Assembly (NCBI GenBank): GCA_009993605.1
Contig: JAACTB010000014.1
Coordinates: 86,230 to 150,229, forward strand
Length of the DNA: 64,000 bases
DNA from: Erythrobacter sp.
GTDB lineage: Bacteria; Pseudomonadota; Alphaproteobacteria; Sphingomonadales; Sphingomonadaceae
Direction of reading: 5' to 3'
Shown here: positions 16,225-25,338 of the stretch, piece after piece
How positions within the stretch are numbered: position 1 is the first letter of the stretch
Layout: the number at the start of each line of letters is the position of its first letter
The notes under the pieces: model-generated
What the model saw: the letters and a program-made list of their open reading frames with translations, nothing else
Database searches by the model: none
Told to the model about the DNA's origin: nothing
Program-made: the position numbers and the translations under genes

Positions 16225-16752
16225 TCAGGCGGCGGCTTCCGCGATGTATTCGGGGTAGAAGCCCGGCGCCCGGTCGGACCAGCCCGGTGCGGTCGCGGCG
16301 GCTTCGCTCAGGGACTGGAGCAGCAGCTTGCGGCGCTGGGGCTGGATCTGCGGCAGCGCGGCGGCGGCGCAGAAGGCGCTCGGCAACCACGGGCGCGCCT
16401 CGGGGCCGAGCAGGCGTTCGTAGAGGAAGCGGAAGCTCGAGAAGCAGTCGATCCGCTCCTGCGCCAGGTCGAAGGCGGCGACGCGGGTCAGCTTGCCGAT
16501 GAAGCCTTCGACCGCATCGAAGCCGGTCTCGTTCGGGATCGCGTGGCGCAGCGCCTTCAATTCCTGATAAGCGACATACTGGCTGCGGATCGCGGCGTTC
16601 TCGCGCGCATTCCTTCCCCAGACGCGGAAGGCATCGCACCGGCCGAGGCCGATATCGAGGCTGCGGCGGATGTAACGCTGTTCGGCGGCGGTGAAGCTCG
16701 CAAATTCGCGCATTTCGGCGATGGTGACGGACGCTGTCTTCGCAATGGCCAT
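16225..16752 (-). CDS. Hypothetical protein, helical, unknown family
   Basis: This 175-residue protein shows no recognised domain, signal peptide or membrane segment. It is predicted mainly helical, with a central patch ARENAAIRSQYVAYQELKAL and a Pro/Gln-rich region near residues 130-140. The start at 16752 is supported by AGGGAGGG about eight bases upstream; the longer open frame upstream is not coding. It is reverse-strand between the Ca2+/H+ antiporter and the [2Fe-2S] protein, 77 bases downstream of the latter. Two cysteines (near residues 38 and 103) and several tryptophans could mark a small folded domain. Confidence 0.6.
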   Translation of the reverse strand: MAIAKTASVTIAEMREFASFTAAEQRYIRRSLDIGLGRCDAFRVWGRNARENAAIRSQYVAYQELKALRHAIPNETGFDAVEGFIGKLTRVAAFDLAQERIDCFSSFRFLYERLLGPEARPWLPSAFCAAAALPQIQPQRRKLLLQSLSEAAATAPGWSDRAPGFYPEYIAEAAA

Positions 16753-16829
16753 CTGATGGGCCCTCCCTGTTTGCGAGAGACAGGTTTCGCCCAAGATGGT
16801 TAATTTCGCGTTAGCTATGCCGAGCTTGG

Positions 16830-17237
16830 CTAGTCGCGCCCGTGCAGGCGGAATTCCTCCACCGGAACGCCGCCGATCAGATGCTCCTGAATGATCCGTT
16901 CGAGCGTGCTGGGCGTGCAGGAATGATACCAGACCCGGTCGGGCCAGACGACCGCGATCGGCCCCATGGCACAAACCTGGAGGCAGTCCGCCTTGGTGCG
17001 CTGGATTCCTCCGGTCGCGTCCGGCCCCTCGCCCTGTTTCGGGCCTGCCAGCTTCAACTGCTTCAACCGCGTCTTCAGGAAGCTCCAGGCGGCCTTGCCC
17101 TCGTCACGCGAGCAGCATTTCTGCTTTTCGGCGAGCGCGCACAGGAAGATGTGCCGCTCGACCGTTTCCCCGCCGATCTTGGACAAAGCGCGCTCCGCCT
17201 TGCGCAGCTGCTTGTCAGTCTTGTCGTCGCGACTCAT
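16830..17237 (-). CDS. Thioredoxin-like [2Fe-2S] ferredoxin domain protein
   Basis: This 135-residue protein has the (2Fe-2S) ferredoxin arrangement of the NuoE/thioredoxin-like group. A first cysteine pair lies in [14 protein letters not shown], and a second in [20 protein letters not shown], followed by [20 protein letters not shown]. The ADCLQxCxxGP pattern is the hallmark of this fold. Such proteins carry electrons, but partners in alphaproteobacteria are mostly unknown. The start overlaps the stop of the S9 peptidase gene as ATGA, so the peptidase and this protein are translated together; no functional link between the two is established. Confidence 0.88.
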   Translation of the reverse strand: MSRDDKTDKQLRKAERALSKIGGETVERHIFLCALAEKQKCCSRDEGKAAWSFLKTRLKQLKLAGPKQGEGPDATGGIQRTKADCLQVCAMGPIAVVWPDRVWYHSCTPSTLERIIQEHLIGGVPVEEFRLHGRD

Positions 17238-19417
17238 TCGGAAAGCTTGGCCTCAGGCTTCAGCCAGCGATCGAGCCAGGCGAACACGGTGTCGTGCCAT
17301 TGGCGCGAATTCTTCGCGTTCAGCACCCAGTGGTTCTCGTTCGGGAAGACGAGCAGCTGGCTGGGAATATTGCGCTCCTGCAAGGCGGTGAAGCTCTGAA
17401 GCCCCTGCGTATAGGGAACGCGGAAATCCTTTTCGCCCGTGATGACCAGCATCGGGGTCTGCCATTTGTCGACGTGGTTGACCGGGTTCCACTTTTCATA
17501 AAGCGCGGATTGTTCGGCATAGGTGCCGCCGAAATCCCAGCGCGGAAACCACAATTCCTCGGTGGCGTAATAGAAGCTGCGCATGTCGAACAACCCGTCA
17601 TGCTGCACCAGGCAGTCGAACCGGTCGGGCCACTGGCCCGCGATCCAGTTCATCATGTAGCCGCCATAGCTCGCCCCCATGGCGCACGCCCGTGTCCCGT
17701 CGATCTGCGGGTCGAGCTCGAGCGCGGCGGCGAGGCCCTTCTTCAAATCTTCGAGCGGCTTGCCACCCCAGTCGCGGCGAATGCTGTCGGTAAAGGCCTG
17801 GCCGTATCCGGTGGACCCATGGAAATCGACCGAGATCACCGCATAGCCCTGGCTGGCGACGACGCGCGGATTCCACCGCGTCGACCAGCCGTCGTTGAAC
17901 GATCCCTGCGGCCCGCCATGGACGTAGAGGATGGCAGGCATCGGCCCGCTTTGGTTCGCCAGCTTGGTGATCTGGCCCCAGACCGTATCCCCGTTCGCGC
18001 CCTTGAAGCTGAAGCGTTCGACCTCAACCGGGGCGAGCGCGCCCACGCGCTGCGTGGCGACTTCGGTCAGGGGCATGGCCTGGCCGTAGCCTTGCGAGAG
18101 GAACAGTTCGGCAGGCGCACCGATCGAATCGCGCGTGAACAACAGCCGGTCGTCGACCAGCGGCGTGACATTGCCGATATGCGCTTCATTGCCCGCCATC
18201 AGGTCGAGCTTGTCGATCGCGCCGGTCTGGGGATCGATGCGGAAAGCGGGCGTATCCAGCACGTCCTGCGCGGTGGCGATCAGATAGCGGCTGTCGGGCG
18301 TCCAGGCGAGCGTGCCGAAGCTGCGGTCGAAATTCTGCGTCAACGGCGTGACCACGCCCGTCTTCACGTCGCGCAGCATCACCACCATCCGGTCCGCCTC
18401 GTAGGTCGGGCGCGCCATGGCGGCATAGGCGAGATATTGCCCGTTCGGCGACGGCGTCGGCAGCGCGTCATAGGCCTGGTTCGCGGCGGTCAGATTGACG
18501 GGCGGTTTGCCGCTGAGGTCCGAGAACCAGATATCGAGGTTGGTCGAGGCCGGCTCGTTCCCGTCGGCTTCGCGCGCGACGAAATAGAGGCCCGATCCGT
18601 CGGGTGCCCAGGCGATGTCCTCATTGCCGCCGAAAGGCTTGGTCGGCGTGTCTCCCGAAGGTCCGCCCGCACCGACCGGTCCGTCCACGGCCATGCCTGC
18701 GCCGGTGGTCCGGCCCCGCGCGAGATCGAACACGAAGACGCGGCTGACCGTGCCGGGGGTCTCCCAGCTGTCCCAATGGCGCACGAAGCCTTCGTCGCCC
18801 TGATAGAGCCGCCCGTCGCCCGGGCCGGTCAGATGCGCGGTCCCATCGGTTTCGCAACCGAATTGCGGGCAGCCGCGCGCGACTTCGGCCCATACCGCAA
18901 GCTTGTCGCCCTTGGGCGAGACGGCGAACCCATCGACGGCAGTGTCGAAACTGCTGACCAGCGTCGGCGTCCCGACCCGCCCGGCCGGCGTCACGCTGGC
19001 GCGCCAGACGCGCGCACGCTCATCACCCGAAGCGGTCGGCTTGCGGTCCGAGAGGAAATAGAGCTGATTGTCCGGCCCGAAGCTGAGTCCCGACAACGGA
19101 CCGCCGAAATCGAGCCGGACCGGCTGCGCGCCTTCGCGCGTGAGGTCGAGCAGATAGGGCACGCCGGTGCGCGCATAGCTCGCCGGATCGGTATCGGTGA
19201 CCGTGTAGACCGCCAGGCGCCCGTCCGACGACACGGTCGGCGCGCCGAGGCGCGGCAGAGTGATGAGGTCCTGCGCGCTCATCGGAGCGGGTGCGGTGGT
19301 CGTCGGAGTGCTTTGCTGGGCCGACACGGGCGCAGCGATCGCGAGCGTGGCGGCGCTGGCGGTGAGACTGGCGGCGAGAAGGGCGAAACGGCTCGCCTTG
19401 CGTGAATTGATGGTCAT
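17234..19417 (-). CDS. Secreted S9 prolyl-oligopeptidase-family peptidase
   Basis: This 727-residue protein has a Sec signal peptide (cleavage probably after APVSA, about residue 34), a seven-bladed beta-propeller of WD40-like repeats (about 50-460) and a C-terminal alpha/beta hydrolase domain. The nucleophile is S583 in GASYGGYMM, the acid lies near DFRVPYTQ, and the histidine in NENHWVL. S9 peptidases cleave short peptides, so a periplasmic acyl-aminoacyl or dipeptidyl peptidase is likely. The start at 19417 gives the signal peptide with basic N-region; a further in-frame ATG upstream is less plausible. It converges on nothing and precedes the ferredoxin gene. Confidence 0.92.
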   Translation of the reverse strand: MTINSRKASRFALLAASLTASAATLAIAAPVSAQQSTPTTTAPAPMSAQDLITLPRLGAPTVSSDGRLAVYTVTDTDPASYARTGVPYLLDLTREGAQPVRLDFGGPLSGLSFGPDNQLYFLSDRKPTASGDERARVWRASVTPAGRVGTPTLVSSFDTAVDGFAVSPKGDKLAVWAEVARGCPQFGCETDGTAHLTGPGDGRLYQGDEGFVRHWDSWETPGTVSRVFVFDLARGRTTGAGMAVDGPVGAGGPSGDTPTKPFGGNEDIAWAPDGSGLYFVAREADGNEPASTNLDIWFSDLSGKPPVNLTAANQAYDALPTPSPNGQYLAYAAMARPTYEADRMVVMLRDVKTGVVTPLTQNFDRSFGTLAWTPDSRYLIATAQDVLDTPAFRIDPQTGAIDKLDLMAGNEAHIGNVTPLVDDRLLFTRDSIGAPAELFLSQGYGQAMPLTEVATQRVGALAPVEVERFSFKGANGDTVWGQITKLANQSGPMPAILYVHGGPQGSFNDGWSTRWNPRVVASQGYAVISVDFHGSTGYGQAFTDSIRRDWGGKPLEDLKKGLAAALELDPQIDGTRACAMGASYGGYMMNWIAGQWPDRFDCLVQHDGLFDMRSFYYATEELWFPRWDFGGTYAEQSALYEKWNPVNHVDKWQTPMLVITGEKDFRVPYTQGLQSFTALQERNIPSQLLVFPNENHWVLNAKNSRQWHDTVFAWLDRWLKPEAKLSE

Positions 19418-19465
19418 GCACGCGGTATTAGCCGCGCCGGATGAACGCGGCAAAGACAAATCCGT

Positions 19466-19993
19466 TCAGCTGCGCTTGCCCGCGATCCGCGTGATCTCGT
19501 CCTTAACCAGCTTTTCGACCATCGGCGGCAAATTGGTGTCGAGCCATTGGGCAAGCATCGGGCGCAGCATTTCGCGCACGAGCCCCTCAAGCGAGGTTTC
19601 GCCCGAGCGTACGATCTGCGGGCTCGCGCCGGGTTCGGCCAGCATGGCGAGCGCGGCGAAATTGGCCTGGATCGAATTGCGCATGGCTTCGGTGGTCAGC
19701 GGCGCATCCTCGTCATGGTCCTCCGAGTCATTGCCGGCATCATCCTGAGAGTGCGCCTGGGAGTGCGATTGCGCGACCATCGCGTCTTCGTCGAGTTCGA
19801 GGATCTCTTCCGCTTCCTCGGCATCGGTGGGTTCGATCGGTTCGGAGCGCGCTTCGGAACGCGTATCGAAGCGGGAGCCGGACTGAGCGCGATTGCGCCG
19901 CTCGGCGATGGCGCCTTCGCGATTGTCGCGCGCGATCACTTTCTTGATCGAGTCGAGGATTTCCTCGACCGAAGGTTCGCCCGGTTGCTGCAC
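19466..19993 (-). CDS. DUF2497 / PopZ-family polar organizing protein
   Basis: This 175-residue protein has the PopZ layout: an N-terminal partner-binding helix (EPSVEEILDSIKKVIARDN, residues 6-24), an acidic and Ser/Gln-rich disordered middle (residues 40-115), and a C-terminal oligomerisation helix pair (LEGLVREMLRPMLAQWLDTN to EITRI). PopZ proteins assemble at the pole and capture ParB-bound centromeres. The order pcm-tolC-popZ on the reverse strand fits the known alphaproteobacterial cluster. The same window carries parAB and parS sites. PopZ family identity is fairly certain; its function here is inferred from relatives. Confidence 0.88.
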   Translation of the reverse strand: MQQPGEPSVEEILDSIKKVIARDNREGAIAERRNRAQSGSRFDTRSEARSEPIEPTDAEEAEEILELDEDAMVAQSHSQAHSQDDAGNDSEDHDEDAPLTTEAMRNSIQANFAALAMLAEPGASPQIVRSGETSLEGLVREMLRPMLAQWLDTNLPPMVEKLVKDEITRIAGKRS

Positions 19994-20062
19994 TGCCCAA
20001 TTCCCCTGAACTGCTCCACCCGACGCAGCCGAATCACTGCCCGTGCCGAATCGCGTAACCCC

Positions 20063-21604
20063 TCAATACTCTCTTTCGACCGACATTTCATCCGTCTCGA
20101 GCGGAGGTTGTGCGGGCACCTCGGCAGTTGCGGCGGGAATCGCGGCGGTCGAGCTGCTCATCGCCTCGGGATCGGGATCGCGGCTCCAGTCCCACCAATT
20201 CCCGCTGACGCGATCGTAATTGGCGACCGGATCGTAGAGCACGCCTTCATCGGCAAGGCCCAGATCGCGCGCTTCGGCCCGGCCCATCGCGGCCAACAGC
20301 GAGAACGCCGCGACATAGGCGTTGCGCCGCGCGGTCACGAGATCGACGCGGGCGTTCAGCAATTCCTGTTCGGCGTTGAGCACGTCGAGAATGGTGCGAT
20401 TGCCGATCGAGTTTTCTGCCCTTACGCCTTCCAAGCTCAGCGATGCAGCGTCGACCGCGGTCTGCGAACTGTCGATGATGGCGAGCGAGGCCTGCCAGCT
20501 CGAATAAGCGGCGCGGACCTGTGCGATCACGTCACGCTCGGCGGCGATGACCTGTTCGAGCGCGGCGGAGGCGCGCGCCTGCGCCTGGCGTTGCAAGGCG
20601 GCGGGGCGGCCTCCCTGGAACAGCGGGATCGACACCGTCACGCCCGCCTGTGCCGCCGTCGAAGTCTGCGGGCTGGCGATCACCGGGCCGGTCGGGTTGT
20701 CTGGATCGACCGCGCTCGGCACGCTGCCGAGGAAATTCTGGTAATCGTATCCGGTGAAGACCGACACGCGCGGCAGGCGGGTCGATCCGGCGACGTCGAT
20801 ATCGAAACCGGCGGCGACGGCACGTTCGCGCGCGGCGATGAGATCGGGATTGGCGACTAATGCGACGTCGACCGCGGTCTCCACACTGGCGGGCAGGCCC
20901 GGCAGCGAAGGCGGCGGCGCGAGATCGATGGGCGCTTCGCCGACGAGAGCGATGTAATCCTCGCGCGCTGCGATCAGATTGGCTTCGGTGCTGCGCAGAT
21001 CGCCCTGTGCCAGCGCAAGCCGCGATTGCGACTGCGCGACATCGGTGCGGGTCAAGTCGCCGATCTCGAACCGGTCGCTGGTCGCCTGCGTGTTGACGCT
21101 CAGCACCTCGACCTGGTTGCGCGCAAGGCTGACCAGCGCCTGCCCGCGCAACACGTCCATATAGGCGGCAACGACCTGGCTGAAGATGGCGCTTTCCGTC
21201 CCGCGCAGATCGGCGCGCCCGGCCTCGACCCGCTGGTCGGCGGCGCGGATGCGGTTCTTGATCGCTCCGCCCGAATAGATCGGCACGCCCAGATCGACGC
21301 CGACATTGAAGGCCCGGTCGGGCGTGAAGAAGCTGGTCGAGCTTTGTTCGATGAATTCGGTCACCGAGCCGTTGGCGTTCGCCGAGGGGCGGCCATCGGC
21401 GCGCTCGATCTCGACCTGCGCATCGGTTGCGCGCAAAGTGGCGCGCGCGGCCATCAGGGTCGGGTTGTTGATATAGGCCTGGGTCAGCGCTTCCTGGAGC
21501 GTGTCGGCATAAGCGGGCGTGGCCAGGACGCAGAGCGGCGCGCAGCCCATCGCCAGAGCGATCAGGCTGGCCCGACGGCCTCGACGCAACACCCCTTTCC
21601 GCAT
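20063..21604 (-). CDS. tolC: TolC-family outer-membrane efflux protein
   Basis: This 513-residue protein has a Sec signal ending near ATPAYA (residue 33) and the paired coiled-coil OEP repeats of TolC. The first repeat starts at LQEALTQAYINNPTLMAARA and the second at VDVALVANPDLIAARERAV; both have the N-x-P-x-L/I-x-A-A-R pattern. Trimers form the outer-membrane exit duct for type I secretion and RND efflux pumps. The C-terminal 60 residues are Pro/Ala/Thr-rich. The downstream PopZ gene and upstream pcm-like gene are on the same strand, separated by 69 and 2 bases, a typical co-transcribed set. Confidence 0.93.
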   Translation of the reverse strand: MRKGVLRRGRRASLIALAMGCAPLCVLATPAYADTLQEALTQAYINNPTLMAARATLRATDAQVEIERADGRPSANANGSVTEFIEQSSTSFFTPDRAFNVGVDLGVPIYSGGAIKNRIRAADQRVEAGRADLRGTESAIFSQVVAAYMDVLRGQALVSLARNQVEVLSVNTQATSDRFEIGDLTRTDVAQSQSRLALAQGDLRSTEANLIAAREDYIALVGEAPIDLAPPPSLPGLPASVETAVDVALVANPDLIAARERAVAAGFDIDVAGSTRLPRVSVFTGYDYQNFLGSVPSAVDPDNPTGPVIASPQTSTAAQAGVTVSIPLFQGGRPAALQRQAQARASAALEQVIAAERDVIAQVRAAYSSWQASLAIIDSSQTAVDAASLSLEGVRAENSIGNRTILDVLNAEQELLNARVDLVTARRNAYVAAFSLLAAMGRAEARDLGLADEGVLYDPVANYDRVSGNWWDWSRDPDPEAMSSSTAAIPAATAEVPAQPPLETDEMSVEREY

Positions 21605-21606
21605 TG

Positions 21607-22239
21607 TCAGAACGTCCAGCCGGTCGGCTTGTCGAACTGGCCGAGCCGGGGAATACCCGTTTCGGCAAGCGGCAGCAGGCCGAGCGATCCGGCCACCTTG
21701 CGGCCCGTCGCGAGGCGGGTGACGCCCCGCTCCACGATGCCGGTGACCACGCGGCCGCCATCGGCCAGCACCCCCGCCAGCGCGGCGGGAAGATGTTCGA
21801 TCGCTCCGTCGATCAGCAGCAGCGTGGCGCCCGATTGCGCCAGATCGCCCTTCGCGGCGGTATCGGCATCCAGCGTCTCGACACTCGCGACGAGCGGGCG
21901 CACCAATTCGGCGAGATAGCCGCTGCCCCCTTCGACCACGACAACGCTATCGTCGGCGCGCGGCGCGGCTTCTTCGAGCATCATGCCGTGGAACACCGGA
22001 GCGGGCAGGAAACCGCCGTTCTCGAGCCGGATCGCCCGGTCCATATAGGCGGTGCCGCGTGCGCCGGCGGGCACGAATTCCTCACGCGCCACCGCGCCCA
22101 TCCGTTCGAGCACGAAGCGCTGATTGACGCCGCTGGTGCGCAGTTGGCTGTCGATCATGGCACGGCGCGCGGCGGCGAAATCGATGGCGCGGCCTTGCTC
22201 CTGGCTGTGGCCTGCTTGCTGTTCGGCGGTGACGGTCAT
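21607..22239 (-). CDS. Protein-L-isoaspartate O-methyltransferase family, reduced
   Basis: This 210-residue protein matches the Pcm N-terminus (RRAMIDSQLRTSGVNQRFVL, FVPAGARGTAYMDRAIRLEN). Its AdoMet core is altered: the first motif reads VVVVEGGSGYLAEL and, after a segment about 35-40 residues shorter than in true Pcm enzymes, jumps to LLLIDGAIEHLP. The methyl-donor binding pocket may be incomplete, so loss of catalysis or a new role is possible. The gene overlaps no neighbour but sits two bases before tolC, matching the conserved pcm-tolC arrangement. A divergent promoter region with an inverted repeat precedes it. Confidence 0.8.
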   Translation of the reverse strand: MTVTAEQQAGHSQEQGRAIDFAAARRAMIDSQLRTSGVNQRFVLERMGAVAREEFVPAGARGTAYMDRAIRLENGGFLPAPVFHGMMLEEAAPRADDSVVVVEGGSGYLAELVRPLVASVETLDADTAAKGDLAQSGATLLLIDGAIEHLPAALAGVLADGGRVVTGIVERGVTRLATGRKVAGSLGLLPLAETGIPRLGQFDKPTGWTF

Positions 22240-22273
22240 CGGCGCAATCTCTGTCGTCTCGAGCTGGGAATAC

Positions 22274-22309
22274 GCGCCGCTGTATTACACAAACAACACA
22301 GTGGCGCAA
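22274..22309 (-). promoter_or_regulatory. Candidate promoter with overlapping inverted repeat, pcm-tolC-popZ
   Basis: On the reverse strand TTGCGC (22309-22304) and TAATAC (22287-22282) lie 16 bases apart and resemble -35 and -10 elements, about 45 bases before the pcm-like start. An imperfect inverted repeat, GCGCCGCTGT (22274-22283) with ACAGTGGCGC (22298-22307), nine of ten pairs, overlaps both boxes. This placement suits an operator that blocks RNA polymerase. The element is inferred from sequence only. Confidence 0.45.
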
Positions 22310-22415
22310 CGCTCGTTTTCCTTAAGCGCATGGCCGCGCGGGGCCAAGCGCTTTGACCATTCGCGTTTTCCCCGCCAAGGACACCCGCCAATCTGCGAAG
22401 AGGAACGATACCGCG

Positions 22416-23963
22416 ATGAACGACGAGTCGGGAGCCGAACGGGCGATGGTGACCATCCGCGAGGACGATCTGATCGACAGCGTGGCCGACGCGCTGCAAT
22501 TCATCAGCTACTATCACCCGATGGACTATATCCGCGCGCTGGGCGACGCCTACGAGGCGGAGCAGGGGCCGGCGGCCAAAGATGCGATCGCGCAAATCCT
22601 GACCAACAGCCGGATGTGCGCGGAAGGGCACCGTCCAATCTGCCAGGACACCGGCATCGTCAACGTCTTCGTCAAATGGGGCCAGGATTGCCGCCTCGAA
22701 TCGACCCGCGCCTTGCAGGACATCGTCGATGAAGGCGTGCGCCGCGCCTATAATCACCCCGACAATAAATTGCGCGCCTCGATCCTCGCCGATCCCGCCT
22801 TCACGCGCCGCAACACGCGCGACAACACGCCGTGCGTCCTGTCGGTCGAGATGGTCCCCGGCAACACGGTTTCGATCGACGTCGCGGCGAAAGGCGGAGG
22901 CAGCGAGAACAAGTCCAAGTTCAAGATGATGAACCCCAGCGACAATATCGTTGATTGGGTGGTCGAACAGATCCCCTCGATGGGCGCGGGCTGGTGCCCG
23001 CCGGGCATGCTGGGGATCGGTATCGGCGGCACGGCGGAACATTGCGTCCGTCTGGCGAAGCAGTCGCTGATGGAGCCGATCGATATGGCGCAGCTCAAAC
23101 AGCGCGGGCCCCAGAACGATCTCGAAAAGCTTCGGATCGACATTTTCGACGCGGTCAATGCGCAGGGGATCGGCGCGCAGGGCCTGGGCGGCCTCTCCAC
23201 CGTGCTCGACGTCAAGATCCTCGACTGGCCCTGCCACGCGGCGGGCAAGCCGGTGGCGATGATCCCGAACTGCGCCGCCACCCGCCATGCGCATTTCACG
23301 CTCGACGGATCGGGGCCGAGCTATCTCGAGAAGCCCGATCTCGACCAGTGGCCCAAGGTCAATTGGCAGCCCGATGCCGCGGCCAAGCGCGTCGATCTCG
23401 ACAATCTCACCAAGGAAGAGGTGGAAAGCTGGGAGCATGGCGATCGCCTGCTCCTGTCGGGCAAGATGCTGACTGGGCGCGATGCGGCGCATAAGCGCAT
23501 CCGCGACATGGTCGAAAAGGGTGAGGAGCTGCCGGTCGAGTTCGCGGGCCGCGCGATCTATTATGTCGGCCCGGTCGATCCGGTCATGGGCGAGGTCGTC
23601 GGCCCCGCCGGACCAACGACGGCGACGCGGATGGACACATTCACCGAAACGATGCTCGATCTCGGTCTCCTCGCCATGATCGGCAAGGCGGAGCGCGGGG
23701 CGGACGCGGTCGAGGTTATCAGCCGCTTCAAGGTGGCCTATCTGATGGCGACCGGCGGCGCCGCCTATCTGGTGGCGCGCGCGATCAAGGAAGCGAAAGT
23801 CATCGGGTTCGAGGATCTCGGCATGGAGGCGATCTACGAGTTCACGGTCGAGAACATGCCGGTGACCGTGGCGGTCGACGCGCGGGGCAAGAATGTCCAC
23901 ACCCTCGCCCCGGCGAAATGGCGCGAAAAGATCCGCGAGGAGAAGCTATTGCCGGTGGGCTGA
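22416..23963 (+). CDS. Class I fumarate hydratase ([4Fe-4S])
   Basis: This 515-residue protein is the oxygen-sensitive, Fe-S class of fumarase, unrelated to class II FumC; it converts fumarate to malate in the TCA cycle. Cysteines for the [4Fe-4S] cluster are in RPICQDTGIVNVFV, GTAEHCVRLAK and MIPNCAATRHAHF. The C-terminal beta domain carries GPAGPTTATRMD and the KVAYLMATGGAAYLVARAI region. The start at 22416 is favoured because AAGAGGAA lies about ten bases upstream; an in-frame ATG at 22353 would add an unlikely N-terminus. Its need for Fe-S clusters ties it to the suf genes of the window. Confidence 0.93.
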   Translation: MNDESGAERAMVTIREDDLIDSVADALQFISYYHPMDYIRALGDAYEAEQGPAAKDAIAQILTNSRMCAEGHRPICQDTGIVNVFVKWGQDCRLESTRALQDIVDEGVRRAYNHPDNKLRASILADPAFTRRNTRDNTPCVLSVEMVPGNTVSIDVAAKGGGSENKSKFKMMNPSDNIVDWVVEQIPSMGAGWCPPGMLGIGIGGTAEHCVRLAKQSLMEPIDMAQLKQRGPQNDLEKLRIDIFDAVNAQGIGAQGLGGLSTVLDVKILDWPCHAAGKPVAMIPNCAATRHAHFTLDGSGPSYLEKPDLDQWPKVNWQPDAAAKRVDLDNLTKEEVESWEHGDRLLLSGKMLTGRDAAHKRIRDMVEKGEELPVEFAGRAIYYVGPVDPVMGEVVGPAGPTTATRMDTFTETMLDLGLLAMIGKAERGADAVEVISRFKVAYLMATGGAAYLVARAIKEAKVIGFEDLGMEAIYEFTVENMPVTVAVDARGKNVHTLAPAKWREKIREEKLLPVG

Positions 23964-24049
23964 GGCACGGCCCCGCTTCGACCAACCGCCGTCGCGTCTC
24001 GACAACCGCGCTGGAGAATACGGCTTTTTGCGCGCAAAAGACTGTCGCT

Positions 24050-25315
24050 TTGTCTTTTGACACATCTTCCTCCGATCCCGGCTCGGACAGCCTGTCGCGC
24101 CTGCCGGTGCGCGTGGTCCTGTGGTCGATCTTCGGCCTGTGGGTCGCCTATTTCCTGATCTTCACCGCGCGCGGGATGATCGTTGGGCTGGAATCCGACA
24201 GCGAGGTCGTGCTGCGCCGCGCGCTGGTGACGCTCGCGGGGATGACCGCGACGGTCGGGCTGTGGATCATACTGCGCCTGTTCGATCACCGGACGCTGGC
24301 GGTCCAGATCGGTGCGGCGGTCCTGCTGGCGATCCCCACATCGCTCGCCATCGCGCAGACCAACATCTGGGTCTTTTCCGGGCTTCAGGAACGCTTGCAG
24401 GCACGCATGGCGGAAGAACGCGGCTTCTCGATCAGCCGCGACGAATTCGGCAATGTCGTGATCGAAGGCCCCGCCGCCTCGGTTCCGGGCGATGACGGCA
24501 TCGGCGGCCCGCCGACCATGCCGCGCGGCCGGATCGTCGTCCCCAATGACGAGGATCGCGAACGCTGGCTGATCCTGATCGAACGGGCGCTCAGCCAGTT
24601 TTTCCTCCTGATCGCCTGGGCGGCGCTCTATTTCGCCCTGCTCGCCGGCGTGCGCGCCAAGGATGCGGAGCGGCGCGGCGAACGCTTCCGCAGCGCGGCG
24701 AAGGCAGCGGAACTGCGATCCCTGCGCTATCAGGTGAACCCGCATTTCCTCTTCAACGCGCTCAATTCCCTCTCCGCACTGGTGATGACCGACCGGCAGG
24801 CCAAGGCCGAGGAGATGATCCAGACCCTGTCCGGCTTCTATCGCCACAGCCTGGCGGAGGATCCGACCGCGGACGTCTCACTCGAAGACGAATTCGATCT
24901 CCAGCGCCATTATCTCGACATCGAACAGGTCCGCTTCCCGAAGCGGCTGAAGACCGAATTCATCCTTCCCGATGCGCTCAAGGGATACCGCGTGCCGGGG
25001 ATGATTCTGCAACCGCTGGTGGAGAATTCGGTCAAATACGGTGTGTCGCAGAGCAGCCGTCCGGTCACGATCACGCTCGCCGCGCGCGAGGAATATGGGC
25101 GGCTGGTGCTGAGCGTCAGCGACGACGGGCCGGGGATCGCGAGCACTTCCGGGCAGGGACACGCCGCGCAGGGCGGCTTCGGGATCGGTCTCGCCAATGT
25201 AAGGGACCGGCTGGTGGCGCGCTTCGGCGAACTCGCCACGATCACCTCGGGCGAGATACTCGACGGATACGAGACCGAATTGCGGCTGCCGCTGGTAAGC
25301 CACGGCCGGGAATAG
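24050..25315 (+). CDS. LytS-type sensor histidine kinase
   Basis: This protein of about 420 residues has an N-terminal membrane module: helices near residues 17-37, 50-75, 83-103 and 180-207, with a periplasmic loop rich in Gly/Asp/Pro. The His_kinase and HATPase_c domains follow. The phosphoacceptor is in LRYQVNPHFLFNALN; the ATP site shows NSVKYGV, DDGPGI and FGIGLANVRDRL. No ATG or GTG lies before the first helix after the fumarase stop; TTG 24050 is the best start but lacks a clear ribosome-binding site. The downstream LytTR regulator starts 23 bases on, so the two form a signalling pair. Confidence 0.85.
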   Translation: MSFDTSSSDPGSDSLSRLPVRVVLWSIFGLWVAYFLIFTARGMIVGLESDSEVVLRRALVTLAGMTATVGLWIILRLFDHRTLAVQIGAAVLLAIPTSLAIAQTNIWVFSGLQERLQARMAEERGFSISRDEFGNVVIEGPAASVPGDDGIGGPPTMPRGRIVVPNDEDRERWLILIERALSQFFLLIAWAALYFALLAGVRAKDAERRGERFRSAAKAAELRSLRYQVNPHFLFNALNSLSALVMTDRQAKAEEMIQTLSGFYRHSLAEDPTADVSLEDEFDLQRHYLDIEQVRFPKRLKTEFILPDALKGYRVPGMILQPLVENSVKYGVSQSSRPVTITLAAREEYGRLVLSVSDDGPGIASTSGQGHAAQGGFGIGLANVRDRLVARFGELATITSGEILDGYETELRLPLVSHGRE

Positions 25316-25338
25316 GGCCGAGAAGGGGGAACAGGATC

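Noticed and set aside
17294..19405. Forward open frame of 703 codons
   Set aside because: Antisense to the S9 peptidase with full catalytic motifs; no homology in the forward frame.
22236..23900. Reverse open frame of 554 codons
   Set aside because: Antisense to class I fumarase.
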